NCBI RefSeq assembly: GCF_030732065.1
Contig: NZ_JAVBHX010000011.1
Location: forward strand, 1 to 64,000
Reading direction: 5' to 3'
Source of the DNA: Oceanimonas aquatica
GTDB lineage: Bacteria > Pseudomonadota > Gammaproteobacteria > Enterobacterales > Aeromonadaceae
DNA: 64,000 bases
Shown here: in pieces, positions 8,116 to 17,461 of the stretch
Layout: the number at the start of each line of letters is the position of its first letter
Numbering within the stretch: position 1 is the first letter of the stretch
Program-made: the position numbers and the translations under genes
Notes under the pieces: model-generated
Database searches by the model: none
Seen by the model: the letters and a program-made list of their open reading frames with translations, nothing else
Told to the model about the DNA's origin: nothing

Positions 8116-9105
8116 ATGATCCATTCCAGCCGCTTTCAGCCTCCCTGGTGGGCCCGTAATCCGCACCTGCAGACCATTCTGGCCCGCACCCTGCACCGTA
8201 CTCGCCAGCTGTACCAGAACGAACGGCTGGAGCTGCCCGATGGTGACTTTGTGGATCTGGCCTGGGCCACGCCCCTGCAAAGTAAGCAGGCTCCGCTGGT
8301 GGTGCTGTTTCACGGCCTGGAAGGCTGCGTGCAGTCTCATTATGTGCAGGGCATGATGGCGGCCCTGCACGGACGCGGCTGGCAGCCGGTGCTGATGCAC
8401 TTTCGCGGCTGCAGCGGCGAACCCAACCGGCTGCTGCGCGCTTACCATTCAGGTGCCATTGAGGATCCGGCCTTTGTGCTCCAGGTGCTGCGCCGGCGTT
8501 TTCCCGGCCGGCCCATGGCGGCCATCGGCTATTCCCTGGGCGGCAACATGCTGGTGAATTACCTGGCCAGTCACAGACGCAACCCGCTGTGCGCTGCCGT
8601 GGTAGTATCGGCGCCGCTGCAACTGGCAGCCTGTGCCGACCGCATTGGTCAGGGGCTGTCGCGTCTGTATCAGCGTTATTTACTGGGTCGCATGAAGCAC
8701 AACTGGCAGCGCCGGCTGGCCCGGCACCGCCACTCTGCCCTGGCCAGCAGCGTGACCAATCTGGCCCGGGTGAACAGCCTGCGGGCGTTTGACGATCACA
8801 TTACCGCGCCCCTGCACGGTTTTGCCGACGCCGACGATTATTACCGCCGTTGCTCCGGCCTGCCGAAGCTGGCCGACATCATTACCCCCACCCTGGTGCT
8901 GCACGCCGCCGACGATCCCTTTATGACCGACGCGGTGATCCCCGAAGCGGATGCCCTGCCGCCGGCCATTACCTACGAGCTCAGCCGTCACGGTGGCCAT
9001 GTGGGCTTTATGCAGGGCCGCCCCTGGCGACCGCGCTACTGGCTGGAACAACGGGTGCCAGCCTGGCTGGAGCACCATTGGCCCCCAACTCAGGAAACCC
9101 CATGA
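8116..9105 (+). CDS. yheT: YheT family alpha/beta hydrolase
   Basis: A 329-residue alpha/beta hydrolase of the AB-hydrolase 4 (YheT/EMB8) family. The nucleophile elbow is GYSLGGN with Ser140. A likely Asp is in LHAADDPF and the likely His in SRHGGHVGF near the C-terminus. The oxyanion region HGLEGC follows strand 3. The substrate is not established for YheT. It overlaps yheU by four bases (ATGA) and leads the conserved yheT-yheU-prkB series. The 119-base region upstream separates it from the divergent lysE gene and presumably contains its promoter. Confidence 0.92.
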   Translation: MIHSSRFQPPWWARNPHLQTILARTLHRTRQLYQNERLELPDGDFVDLAWATPLQSKQAPLVVLFHGLEGCVQSHYVQGMMAALHGRGWQPVLMHFRGCSGEPNRLLRAYHSGAIEDPAFVLQVLRRRFPGRPMAAIGYSLGGNMLVNYLASHRRNPLCAAVVVSAPLQLAACADRIGQGLSRLYQRYLLGRMKHNWQRRLARHRHSALASSVTNLARVNSLRAFDDHITAPLHGFADADDYYRRCSGLPKLADIITPTLVLHAADDPFMTDAVIPEADALPPAITYELSRHGGHVGFMQGRPWRPRYWLEQRVPAWLEHHWPPTQETP

Positions 9106-9326
9106 TCATTCCCTTTCGTGAACTGCCCGAAGACACCCTGAACAGTTTGATTGAGCATTTCGTGCTGCAGGAAGGCACCGAGTACGGCGATCAGGACGTC
9201 TCGCTTGAGCAAAAAGTATTCGAAGTAAAACAACAGCTTGAGCGGGGTGATGCGGTTATCGTCTACAGTGAGCTGCACGACAGCGTCAACATAGTGCCGG
9301 CACAGCGCTTCGGTCACAAACCTTGA
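9102..9326 (+). CDS. yheU: YheU family protein
   Basis: A 74-residue acidic protein beginning [20 protein letters not shown], the conserved YheU (UPF0270) sequence. It has a compact helical fold and no known activity. The start overlaps the yheT stop, indicating translational coupling. prkB follows after 58 bases. Length and position match E. coli. Confidence 0.92.
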   Translation: MIIPFRELPEDTLNSLIEHFVLQEGTEYGDQDVSLEQKVFEVKQQLERGDAVIVYSELHDSVNIVPAQRFGHKP

Positions 9327-9384
9327 CCTGCCCCCGGGGCACTGCGTATAAACACTCACGGTTTCATCAATTTAAAGGTTCGTC

Positions 9385-10254
9385 ATGTCCGCCAAGCACC
9401 CCATCATAGCGGTGACCGGCTCTTCGGGTGCCGGCACATCGACCTCCACCGACGTGTTTCAGTCCATGTTCGCCCAGCTCGGGGTCAAGGCCGCCGTACT
9501 GGAAGGCGACAGCTTTCACCGCTATACCCGCCCGGAAATGGACGTGGCCATTCGCCGGGCCCGGGAGCAGGGCCGGCACATCAGCTACTTTGGCCCCGAA
9601 GCCAACGACTTCGAACTGCTGGAGCACTTTTTCAAGGAATATGGCGACACCGGCACCGGCCAGTTCCGGCGCTATCTGCACACCTTTGACGAAGCGGTAC
9701 CCTTTAACCAGATGCCGGGTACCTTTACTCCCTGGCAACAGCTGCCCGATGACACCAACCTGCTGTTTTATGAAGGCCTGCACGGCGGCGTGGTCACCGA
9801 CGAGCACAACGTGGCCCAGCATGTGGATCTGCTGGTGGGCATGGTGCCCATCGTCAACCTGGAGTGGATTCAGAAACTGATCCGCGATACCGCCGAGCGC
9901 GGCCATTCCCGTGAAGCGGTCACCGATTCCATCGTCCGCTCCATGGAAGACTACATCAACTTCATTACGCCGCAGTTTTCCCGTACCCACATCAACTTTC
10001 AGCGGGTACCCACGGTGGATACCTCCAACCCGTTCAGCGCCAAGGTGATCCCCAGCCTGGACGAGAGCATGATGGTGATCCGTTTTCGTGGCATCAAGAA
10101 CGTCGACTTCCCCTACCTGCTGGCGATGATCGACGGCTCCTTTATGTCCCGGCGCAATACCATAGTGGTGCCCGGTGGCAAGATGGGCTTTGCCATGGAG
10201 CTGATTTTGCGCCCCATGCTGGAACAATTACTGGAAACCGGCAAAATTCGCTGA
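9385..10254 (+). CDS. prkB: Phosphoribulokinase-like protein PrkB
   Basis: A 289-residue member of the PRK/uridine kinase P-loop superfamily. It starts MSAKHPIIAVTGSSGAGTS and contains a P-loop GSSGAGTS at about residues 12-19, followed by EGDSFHRY. Class I (proteobacterial) phosphoribulokinases have this architecture, but RuBisCO genes are absent here and the physiological substrate of PrkB in heterotrophs is unclear. The context yheU-prkB-yhfA-crp matches E. coli. Confidence 0.92.
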   Translation: MSAKHPIIAVTGSSGAGTSTSTDVFQSMFAQLGVKAAVLEGDSFHRYTRPEMDVAIRRAREQGRHISYFGPEANDFELLEHFFKEYGDTGTGQFRRYLHTFDEAVPFNQMPGTFTPWQQLPDDTNLLFYEGLHGGVVTDEHNVAQHVDLLVGMVPIVNLEWIQKLIRDTAERGHSREAVTDSIVRSMEDYINFITPQFSRTHINFQRVPTVDTSNPFSAKVIPSLDESMMVIRFRGIKNVDFPYLLAMIDGSFMSRRNTIVVPGGKMGFAMELILRPMLEQLLETGKIR

Positions 10255-10278
10255 TGACCCGGGTTATCTTTCAATTAC

Positions 10279-10307
10279 AAAAATGCCGGATATCATCCGG
10301 CATTTTT
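10279..10307. terminator. Bidirectional terminator between prkB and yhfA
   Basis: AAAAATGCCGGA and TCCGGCATTTTT form a 12-bp perfect stem around TATCA. It can end prkB on the plus strand and yhfA on the minus strand. Confidence 0.9.
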
Positions 10308-10339
10308 AATTACAGCCGCGCTTTTTTTAATACTGTGAC

Positions 10340-10744
10340 TCAGGCTTCGCGGATTTCATAAGAAGATGTGATCTGCACCGCCTTTTCCAGCATTTTAATC
10401 ACAGAGCAGTATTTTTTCATGGACAAGTCCACCGCCCGCTCCACCTGTTTTTCCGATAACTCTCGGCCGGTGACCACAAAATTAAGGTGAATGGCGGTAA
10501 ATACGCGGGGGGGATTTTCCGCACGCTCGGCACTGAGCTCGGCTTCGCACCCGGTAATATCCTGGCGGCCCTTTTCCAGAATGGACACCACATCGATGGC
10601 GCTGCAACCGCCGGCACCCAGCAGCACGTGCTCCATTGGACTGGCCCCCTGCCCCGGATTGGTACCATCCAGAACAATTTTGTGTCCAGACTCGGATACA
10701 CCTTCAAAACACATGCCCTGCAACCAGCTGACCTTGGCTTTCAT
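10340..10744 (-). CDS. yhfA: OsmC family protein YhfA
   Basis: A 134-residue OsmC/Ohr-fold protein. Family features are the GASPMEHVLLGAGGCSAID segment with a conserved Cys (about residue 47) and the C-terminal strand region. OsmC members reduce hydroperoxides through a pair of cysteines. Here a second Cys is seen in CEAELSAER and a third in KYCSVIKML, so peroxidase activity is plausible but not proven. The gene is divergent from crp, as in E. coli. Confidence 0.9.
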   Translation of the reverse strand: MKAKVSWLQGMCFEGVSESGHKIVLDGTNPGQGASPMEHVLLGAGGCSAIDVVSILEKGRQDITGCEAELSAERAENPPRVFTAIHLNFVVTGRELSEKQVERAVDLSMKKYCSVIKMLEKAVQITSSYEIREA

Positions 10745-10791
10745 AGTTACTCCTCCAGAAAAAACCGCATATTAGCCTATTGCCGGCCTGC

Positions 10792-10826
10792 ATCAAGAGC
10801 AGGATAAAACCGGCACGGCTCTTGAT
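10792..10826. promoter_or_regulatory. Inverted repeat in the yhfA-crp divergent promoter region
   Basis: ATCAAGAGC (10792-10800) and GCTCTTGAT (10818-10826) form a perfect 9-bp dyad with a 17-base spacer. It lies in the 176-base region shared by yhfA and crp. It does not fit the CRP consensus, so its ligand is unknown. Confidence 0.4.
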
Positions 10827-10920
10827 GAAGACCCCCAAGCCTTTTATGCTAGCTGCTCACCCACGCAATTAGGTATAAGGCCGGGCCGTTGAAGCCCAGG
10901 TCGTCTCAAGAGGAATATTC

Positions 10921-11559
10921 ATGGTTATCGGCAAGCCCCAAAGTGACCCGACCCTGGAATGGTTTTTGTCACATTGCCATATTCACAAGTACCCGGCCAA
11001 AAGCTCGCTGATCCACGCGGGTGAAAAGGCTGAAACCCTCTATTACATCGTCAAGGGTTCGGTTGCCGTGCTGATCAAGGATGAAGATGGCAAGGAAATG
11101 ATCCTGTCCTATCTGAACCAGGGTGATTTCATCGGTGAACTGGGCCTGTTTGAAGAAACCGACAATCCGGTGCGCACCGCCTGGGTTCGGGCCAAATCGC
11201 CCTGCGAAGTGGCCGAAATTTCCTACAAGAAGTTTCGCCAGCTGATCCAGGTGAACCCCGAGATCCTGATGCGGCTGTCGGCCCAGATGGCCACCCGTCT
11301 GCAGACTACCAGCCAGAAAGTGGGTGACCTGGCCTTCCTGGATGTGACCGGCCGCATTGCCGAAACCCTGCTGAACCTGGCGCGCCAGCCCGACGCCATG
11401 ACTCACCCGGACGGTATGCAGATCAAGATCACCCGCCAGGAGATCGGTCAGATCGTGGGCTGCTCCCGGGAAACCGTGGGCCGGATCCTGAAGATGCTGG
11501 AAGAGCAGAACCTGATCACCGCCCATGGCAAGACCATAGTGGTGTTCGGTACTCGTTGA
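10921..11559 (+). CDS. crp: cAMP receptor protein (catabolite activator) CRP
   Basis: Global transcription factor that binds DNA at TGTGA-N6-TCACA when loaded with cAMP. The 212-residue product has the nucleotide-binding domain ([12 protein letters not shown] and [17 protein letters not shown] contain the cAMP pocket) and a C-terminal HTH with [20 protein letters not shown], whose RETVGR recognition helix matches E. coli CRP. The ATG at 10921 has AAGAGGAATATTC upstream as ribosome site. Length agrees with the family (210 in E. coli). Confidence 0.98.
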   Translation: MVIGKPQSDPTLEWFLSHCHIHKYPAKSSLIHAGEKAETLYYIVKGSVAVLIKDEDGKEMILSYLNQGDFIGELGLFEETDNPVRTAWVRAKSPCEVAEISYKKFRQLIQVNPEILMRLSAQMATRLQTTSQKVGDLAFLDVTGRIAETLLNLARQPDAMTHPDGMQIKITRQEIGQIVGCSRETVGRILKMLEEQNLITAHGKTIVVFGTR

Positions 11560-11576
11560 ACCGCACTTAAGCCATG

Positions 11577-11608
11577 AAAAAACGCCACCGCATGCGGTGG
11601 CGTTTTTG
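11577..11608 (+). terminator. crp terminator
   Basis: A perfect palindromic stem ACGCCACCGC/GCGGTGGCGT (11582-11603) is followed by a T-run. It is flanked by A-runs on the left, so it may also end purC on the minus strand. Confidence 0.9.
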
Positions 11609-11641
11609 TTTCTCATTGTCTGACGTATAAGGCCGGCGGGC

Positions 11642-12745
11642 TTAATCCACCAACCCGTAATCATCGCGCAGAATGGCGATAATGTCGGCCTTGGGGTTAT
11701 CGGAGAGCTCCAGTTTTTGGCCGGTGATTTTCTCGGCAATGCCCACATAGGTACTGGAGATCTTCATCAGCACGTCTAACGGCAAGGCGTTGTCACGGGC
11801 CAGGGCTTCCCGCTCGTCCATGCGCGCCTTGTTGAGCAGAATGTCCGGATCAGGAAAGTACTTGAGCAGCAGCTGACGAAAGTCCTCTTTCGAGTTTTCC
11901 ACGATGCGGCCTTCCCGGTAGGCCGGGCCGTCCCAGATGCGGGACGAGTCGGGGGTGCCCACCTCGTCCATGTAGATCAGCTTTTCATTACCCTGATCGT
12001 CGGTGACATAACCAAACTCGAACTTGGTATCCACAAAGATCTGGTCGATTTTCGCGAGCTCTCCGCTGATGACGTCAAAGCCTTCCTTCAGCAGCCGCTC
12101 ATAAAGCGCAATGTCGTCCTGGCTTCTGAAGTTAAAGGCGGCGAAGTTGTCTTCGATGTTCTGACGGGTGATGTTGACGTCGTCCGCTTCCGGCACGCCG
12201 GGGATGCCTTTGAGAATGCCCTTGGTGGATGGGGTCATCAGCAGCTCGGGCAGCTTTTGATCCCGCTTGAGATCGTCGGGCAGGCGAATACCGCAGAACT
12301 CCCGCTCGCCCTTTTCGTAGCTACGCCACATGGAGCCGGTAATGTACTGGCGACAGATGGCCTCGATCTTCACCGGGGTGGCCTTTTGCACGATCCACAC
12401 AAAGGGATGGGGAATATCGAGAATGTGACTGTCAGCCAGCCCCTGTTCCTTGAACAGCCGGAACCAGTGGTTGGAAATGGCGTTCAGTGCCGCGCCCTTG
12501 CCGGGCACGCCGTTCAGACCCTCTTCACCATGCCAGATGCAGTCAAAGGCGGAAATGCGATCGCTGATCACCATGATCGCCAGGGGGGCGTCGGGGGCGA
12601 CCTTGTAGCCCTTTTCCCGAATCAACCGGCGGCTGTCTTCCTCGGTCAGCCAGTAAACGGAGCGCACCTTGCCGCTGTGCACCGGCTGGCGGGTTCGAAT
12701 GGGAAGGTCGTTGTTAACGGCCAAAACCTTGTCTGCGAGGCTCAT
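11642..12745 (-). CDS. purC: Phosphoribosylaminoimidazole-succinocarboxamide synthase PurC (long form)
   Basis: SAICAR synthetase joins aspartate to CAIR in purine synthesis, using ATP. The 367-residue product contains [22 protein letters not shown] and TKFEFGYV, all PurC signatures. It is longer than the E. coli enzyme (237) and corresponds to the form seen in Vibrio and Aeromonas. The frame begins GTG-ATG; I choose the ATG at 12745, with AGGA 8 bases upstream. It is a single gene. No convincing PurR box is seen upstream. Confidence 0.95.
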   Translation of the reverse strand: MSLADKVLAVNNDLPIRTRQPVHSGKVRSVYWLTEEDSRRLIREKGYKVAPDAPLAIMVISDRISAFDCIWHGEEGLNGVPGKGAALNAISNHWFRLFKEQGLADSHILDIPHPFVWIVQKATPVKIEAICRQYITGSMWRSYEKGEREFCGIRLPDDLKRDQKLPELLMTPSTKGILKGIPGVPEADDVNITRQNIEDNFAAFNFRSQDDIALYERLLKEGFDVISGELAKIDQIFVDTKFEFGYVTDDQGNEKLIYMDEVGTPDSSRIWDGPAYREGRIVENSKEDFRQLLLKYFPDPDILLNKARMDEREALARDNALPLDVLMKISSTYVGIAEKITGQKLELSDNPKADIIAILRDDYGLVD

Positions 12746-12843
12746 CACTTGTGTCCTGTGTGTGAAGTATTGAAGCGTCGCTGCACACCGGCCCGGCGTT
12801 ATTTTGATTCTGTAATAGGCACGGCGCAGTCAGCGCCGCCATT

Positions 12844-13512
12844 CTACCAGATGTGTAAAACCGGCAATAGCCGCGCCAGCAGCTCGGGTTGTGCCGGTGT
12901 CAGCCACCAGCTTCCCGCCAGCAGCGCCAGCAACAGCAGATTAGGCAGCGGCGCCGGCCACTCAATCAGCTTGAGCGCAGTGCCGAACGACTTCTTGATG
13001 CGTCGTCCTTCCAGATCGATGCTGTAGAGTTCGTCCAGTAGCAGGTGAATGCAGGCGCCGAGAAACACAAACAGGCCGGTGAGCCAGGCCAGCTCGGCGC
13101 CCAGCCGGAACAAACGGTCGGCCACTACCACGGTCACCAGACCAAACACGGCATTGGCCAGCAGCGAATGCAGACTGGCCCGGTGCACGGTAAAATGAGC
13201 AAAGGCCCAGCACAACGGATAACGCACCAGGCCATAGGCCACCGCCCCCAGCACAAAGGTATCGACCAGGGAAAGATGCTGCTGGCCAAACAACAGCGCC
13301 AATATGGCCGCCAGCGCCCCAAACAGCCGGAACACGATATCCAGGGAATGGGACGAATCCGAGTCCATGTCCGGCAAAATGCCGCCCAGGCTGCCCGCCA
13401 GCCACAGCAGACAGGCCTGGCTCAGGGACACCTCGCCGGCCCACACCATGCCGGCGGCGAGCAGGCCGCTGGCGGCGCTGGCCACCTGAATATGGGTTCT
13501 GAAATTCGCCAT
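12844..13512 (-). CDS. YdjM family membrane-bound metal-dependent hydrolase
   Basis: A 222-residue integral membrane protein of the YdjM/DUF457 family (PF04307). It starts MANFRTHIQVASAASGLLAA; the family's conserved His is in RTHI, and an acidic motif LPDMDSDSSHS and HRASLHS follow. These polar residues may form a metal site at the membrane surface. About five or six hydrophobic segments are visible. Enzymatic activity is predicted only. The ATG at 13512 has GGGA at suitable distance; the longer open frame to 13650 crosses the terminator of the TonB gene and was rejected. Confidence 0.82.
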   Translation of the reverse strand: MANFRTHIQVASAASGLLAAGMVWAGEVSLSQACLLWLAGSLGGILPDMDSDSSHSLDIVFRLFGALAAILALLFGQQHLSLVDTFVLGAVAYGLVRYPLCWAFAHFTVHRASLHSLLANAVFGLVTVVVADRLFRLGAELAWLTGLFVFLGACIHLLLDELYSIDLEGRRIKKSFGTALKLIEWPAPLPNLLLLALLAGSWWLTPAQPELLARLLPVLHIW

Positions 13513-13566
13513 CGACCACGTTCCCGGCGTTAAAAAAGAAGCCGAGTCTAGCACGGGACTACTGGA

Positions 13567-13600
13567 CAAAAAAACAGGGGCTGCCGAGGCAGCCCCTGTT
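13567..13600 (-). terminator. Terminator of the TonB receptor gene
   Basis: AACAGGGGCTGC and GCAGCCCCTGTT pair perfectly around CGAG; seven or more T residues follow on the minus strand. Confidence 0.92.
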
Positions 13601-13621
13601 ATGCGACCCGTATTGTCCGGC

Positions 13622-15748
13622 TCAGAAGCTGAGCTGGCCTTCCAGCACATAGGTGCGTCCGGGCATGGGCAGCCGGCCCACCGGGCTGACGTCGGCCCCC
13701 CGGAAATAGGCGTCGTCGTCCAGCAGGTTGTTCACGCCCAGGCCCACGTTCAGGGTCATGTCATTGCCCAGGGCAATATCCCGGCCCAGGCGGGTGTTGA
13801 TCAGGGTATAGGACGGCAGCTTGCCCGCACTGCCGTTGGGTTCTTCCGTTTGAGTGTTGGCGGTATCGCTGAAGCTTTCACCGGCATACAGTGCGGTGGC
13901 GCTGGCGGTCCACAGGCCGGTCTGGTAAACGGCGTCGGCACTCACACGATGACGCGGCGCGTTGGGCAGCTCATTACCGCTGTTGTCGCCGCTCAGCAGC
14001 TCTGTATCCAGGAAGGTATAACCCAGGCCCAGGGCCAGCTCGCCGGTCGCCTGCCAGCGGCCTTCCAGCTCAATGCCCTGCTGGCGGGTCTCGCCCAGGT
14101 TCTCGTACACGCTCTGGGCCTTGTTGTACTGGATCTGATCCTCATAGTCGATGCGGAACAGGGTGGCGCTGGTTTCCAGGCTGCTGTAAGGCTGCCAGCG
14201 GGCGCCCAGCTCGTAGTTCCAGGCGGTTTCGTTGGCCACCGCGCCTTCACGGATCACCTGGGCGGTTTGCACCGGCACCAGGGAGCGCTGGGCGTTGGCG
14301 AACAGGAACACCTCATCGGTGGCCTGCAGGCCCAGGGTCAGACCGGGCAGCCAGGCCGTGGTGTGGTTGTCGCTGATGTCGCCGGAGTTGTCATCCCGGT
14401 AATCGGTACGTACCTCTTCGTAACGAATGCCCGGGGTCAGGGTCAGGCGGTCGTCCAGCAGGCTGATGGTGTCACTGACATAGGCGGCATAGGCATTGGT
14501 GGTAAAGTCCCAGTCCCGCACGGTATCGTTGTAGCTGCCATCGGACAGTTGCAGACGGTTAACGTCAAACTCCACCTCTTCCCGCACATAGCGACCGCCC
14601 AGCATCAGGGTATGGTTGCCCAGCTGCTTGGTCACTCGCGGCTCGGTCCCGTAAACATTAAAAATGCGGGGCGAGTCAGCCACGTGGGTCGCTTTATTGG
14701 CCGGATCCATATCGTAAGACAGCTTGGGATTGCCGGTATCGGGATCAATCTTGATTGTTTCATGCTGACCAAAGAAAAAGGTGCGATCCGCCCGGTGGGC
14801 AAAGTTTCGCCACTGGAATTCCAGCTCTTCGCTGGGGGTATGGATCCAGGTCAGGGTGCCGCGCCACATGTCGGCATCATAGCCATCGTAAGGACGCTGG
14901 GACTGGTTACGATCAGCCTCATAGGCGGCCGGGCTCAGGGCGCCGGGCAGAGCGGCGGTCACATCGTAGTACTGCAACTGAGCCTTGAACTCGTTGATGT
15001 CATCGGCGAAATAGTCGACATCAAAAATATAGTTCTGTACCTCGGTATCGGAATGGTCCCGAAAACCGTTGCCCTTTTGCAGGTTGGCCTGAAACTGCAG
15101 GCCCAGATTGTCGGTCACGAAACCGCCGGCCCGGTAATAGGTGTCGGTAAGTACATGACCGGTGTCTTCGGCGATCAGCAGCCGCTCGCGCAGGGTTTGC
15201 TCAAAGGCATTGGGAATGGGTTTGGTGATCAGGTTGAGCACACCGCCCACGTTGTTGGGACCATAGTGCACGGCAGCGCCGCCCCGGGCGATATCCACCG
15301 CCTCCAGGCTGGGCAGGGTCACCGGAAACAGCGACACCCCCACATTGGTGTAAGGGCCGATGGCCACCGGGTAACCGTCCACCAGCAGCTGCACCCGCTC
15401 GCTGCGCAGCGGGTTCAGGCCGCGTACGCCGATATTGGGCAGAATGCCGGTACCGGTTTCATCCAGCACCTGAATGCCGGGCACCTTGCGTAGAGCATCT
15501 TCCAGGTTAAGGGCACCGCGCTCGTGCAGCTCTTCGCTGTCTACCACATTACGGGCACCGGTATACGTCTTGACGGACTCCTTGTCGGAGGTGCCCAACC
15601 AGTCTCCTTCCACCACTATCTGATCCAGCTGGGTGCTGGCAACCTCGGCAGCAGCCAGGGGCAGGGCGGGCATCAGCGCCAGGCTGACAAACATGCTGAG
15701 AGGACGACGGCAGAAGCCGGCTGACTTCACTTTCCTTGCAGATGACAT
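13622..15748 (-). CDS. TonB-dependent outer-membrane receptor, FecA-like
   Basis: A 708-residue outer-membrane receptor. A signal peptide (about residues 1-35, ending PALPLAAA) is followed by a TonB-box-like segment (LDQIVVEG), a plug domain (VRGLNPLRSERVQLLVDGYP, IARGGAAVHYGPNNVGGVLN) and a 22-strand barrel ending in aromatic F. Similarity in the plug is to FecA-type ferric-siderophore or citrate receptors. A Fur-box-like site lies 10 bases upstream of the start, so iron repression is likely. No siderophore biosynthesis, fecIR or periplasmic binding gene is adjacent. The exact ligand is unknown. Confidence 0.9.
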   Translation of the reverse strand: MSSARKVKSAGFCRRPLSMFVSLALMPALPLAAAEVASTQLDQIVVEGDWLGTSDKESVKTYTGARNVVDSEELHERGALNLEDALRKVPGIQVLDETGTGILPNIGVRGLNPLRSERVQLLVDGYPVAIGPYTNVGVSLFPVTLPSLEAVDIARGGAAVHYGPNNVGGVLNLITKPIPNAFEQTLRERLLIAEDTGHVLTDTYYRAGGFVTDNLGLQFQANLQKGNGFRDHSDTEVQNYIFDVDYFADDINEFKAQLQYYDVTAALPGALSPAAYEADRNQSQRPYDGYDADMWRGTLTWIHTPSEELEFQWRNFAHRADRTFFFGQHETIKIDPDTGNPKLSYDMDPANKATHVADSPRIFNVYGTEPRVTKQLGNHTLMLGGRYVREEVEFDVNRLQLSDGSYNDTVRDWDFTTNAYAAYVSDTISLLDDRLTLTPGIRYEEVRTDYRDDNSGDISDNHTTAWLPGLTLGLQATDEVFLFANAQRSLVPVQTAQVIREGAVANETAWNYELGARWQPYSSLETSATLFRIDYEDQIQYNKAQSVYENLGETRQQGIELEGRWQATGELALGLGYTFLDTELLSGDNSGNELPNAPRHRVSADAVYQTGLWTASATALYAGESFSDTANTQTEEPNGSAGKLPSYTLINTRLGRDIALGNDMTLNVGLGVNNLLDDDAYFRGADVSPVGRLPMPGRTYVLEGQLSF

Positions 15749-15757
15749 AAAACAAAA

Positions 15758-15776
15758 CCAAATGATAATAATTGAC
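15758..15776. promoter_or_regulatory. Fur-box-like operator
   Basis: CCAAATGATAATAATTGAC matches the 19-base Fur consensus GATAATGATAATCATTATC at 13 positions by eye, with the central nine perfect. It lies just upstream of the TonB receptor start. Confidence 0.65.
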
Positions 15777-15869
15777 GTTTGCGTATTGTTTTTTATACCC
15801 CTGAATTTTTCAATAAAAAATTGAACTTTTTCCATTTTTTATGACCCAGCGCAGACAGCACCCGATAAA

Positions 15870-15897
15870 GAAAAAGAGGAGCATGCGCTCCTTTTTT
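15870..15897 (-). terminator. hut operon terminator
   Basis: GGAGC-ATGC-GCTCC with flanking A and T runs, located 27 bases after the hutH stop on the minus strand. Confidence 0.85.
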
Positions 15898-15923
15898 GTT
15901 GGTGTGATTCTGTTATCGCCGGC

Positions 15924-17456
15924 TCAGTGGCTGGGCAGCAGCCCTGCCGGCACCAGATGGCTGAGCACGTTGTCCTTGAGCAGGACGTTGGCCTGCTCGA
16001 TATCGGGAGCAAAGAAGCGATCCTTGTCGTAATAGCTCACTCGCGCGCGCAGAGTCTGGCGCGCCTGCTCCAGCAACTCTGTGGTGTGCAGGCCGCCGCG
16101 GAAGTCCAGCCCCTGGCAGGCCGCCAACCATTCGATGGCCAGCACCCCGCGGGTGTTTTCCGCCATGTCCCACAGCCGGCGACCGCCGTTGGGGGCCATG
16201 GACACATGGTCTTCCTGGTTGGCGGAGGTGGGCAACGAGTCCACCGAGTGCGGGTGAGACAATGCCTTGTTGTCGGAGGCCAGGGCCGCCGCCGACACCT
16301 GAGCGATCATAAAGCCGGAGTTGACCCCGCCGTTTTCCACCAAAAAAGGCGGCAGACCCGACATATGGGTGTCCATCATCAGCGACACTCGGCGCTCACT
16401 CAGGGAGCCGATTTCGGCAATGGCCAGCGCCAGGTTGTCGGCGGCCATGGCCACCGGCTCGGCGTGGAAGTTGCCGCCGGAAATCACGTCGTTGTCGTCG
16501 GCAAACACCAATGGGTTGTCGGACACGGCGTTGCCTTCAATCAGCAACACCTCGGCGGCCTGGCGTAGCTGGGTCAGACAGGCGCCCATCACCTGGGGCT
16601 GGCAGCGCAGGGAATACGGGTCCTGCACCTTGGCGCAATTCACGTGAGAGCGGCTGATTTCGCTCGCCTCGCCCAGCACATGGCGATAGGCGGCGGCGGC
16701 GTCGATCTGCCCCTGCTGGCCACGCACGGCGTGAATACGCGCATCGAACGGACGACGGGAGCTCAGAGTGGCTTCTACCGTCAGGCCGCCCACGGCAATG
16801 GCGCCGGCGAACAGATCTTCCGCCTCAAACAGGCCGCGCAGGGCAAAGGCGGTGGACACCTGGGTGCCGTTAAGCAGCGCCAGGCCTTCCTTGGGCGCCA
16901 GCCCCATGGGCTTGAGGCCGGCGATCTCCAGCGCCTGGCCGGCGCTGATGATCTCCCCCTTGTAACGGGCATGACCTTCGCCCAACAGCACGCAACTCAT
17001 GTGCGCCAGTGGCGCCAGATCGCCGGAAGCGCCCACCGAGCCCTTGCCGGGAATGCAGGGATAGACCTCGTGGTTGACCAGGGCCATCAGCGCCTCCAGC
17101 ACTTCCAGGCGAATACCGGAAAAGCCCCGGGCCAGGCCGTTGATCTTGAGCACCATGATAAGCCGCACCAGCTCATCACTGATCAATTCACCCAGGCCGG
17201 TGGCATGAGACAACACCAGGGAACGCTGCAGAGTTTCCAGATCCTCGGGCTGAATGCGGGTATTGGCCAGCAGGCCAAAGCCGGTATTGATGCCGTACAC
17301 GGTGCGGTCTTCCGCCACCATGCGGTTAACGCAGTCCACCGAGGCCTTAATGGCACCGTGAGTAGAAGGGTCCAGGCTCAGCTTGACCGGCTGTTCATAG
17401 GCCTGGCGCATCTGTGCCAAGGTCATTTTTCCGGGGTTGATGGTCAGAGTGTTCAT
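15924..17456 (-). CDS. hutH: Histidine ammonia-lyase HutH
   Basis: HutH removes ammonia from histidine to give urocanate, the first step of histidine degradation. The 510-residue protein contains the MIO prosthetic-group triad Ala-Ser-Gly in [14 protein letters not shown] (about residues 143-145), plus [11 protein letters not shown] and the [14 protein letters not shown] region ([14 protein letters not shown]). Its start is 5 bases from the end of hutU, and it is the last gene of the hutI-hutU-hutH operon. Confidence 0.97.
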   Translation of the reverse strand: MNTLTINPGKMTLAQMRQAYEQPVKLSLDPSTHGAIKASVDCVNRMVAEDRTVYGINTGFGLLANTRIQPEDLETLQRSLVLSHATGLGELISDELVRLIMVLKINGLARGFSGIRLEVLEALMALVNHEVYPCIPGKGSVGASGDLAPLAHMSCVLLGEGHARYKGEIISAGQALEIAGLKPMGLAPKEGLALLNGTQVSTAFALRGLFEAEDLFAGAIAVGGLTVEATLSSRRPFDARIHAVRGQQGQIDAAAAYRHVLGEASEISRSHVNCAKVQDPYSLRCQPQVMGACLTQLRQAAEVLLIEGNAVSDNPLVFADDNDVISGGNFHAEPVAMAADNLALAIAEIGSLSERRVSLMMDTHMSGLPPFLVENGGVNSGFMIAQVSAAALASDNKALSHPHSVDSLPTSANQEDHVSMAPNGGRRLWDMAENTRGVLAIEWLAACQGLDFRGGLHTTELLEQARQTLRARVSYYDKDRFFAPDIEQANVLLKDNVLSHLVPAGLLPSH

Positions 17457-17461
17457 TGTGC

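Noticed and set aside
12749-12843. PurR operator upstream of purC
   Set aside because: No sequence close to the PurR consensus was found in the gap.
13601-15493. 630-codon plus-strand frame
   Set aside because: Antisense shadow of the TonB receptor gene; no start context or recognisable domain.
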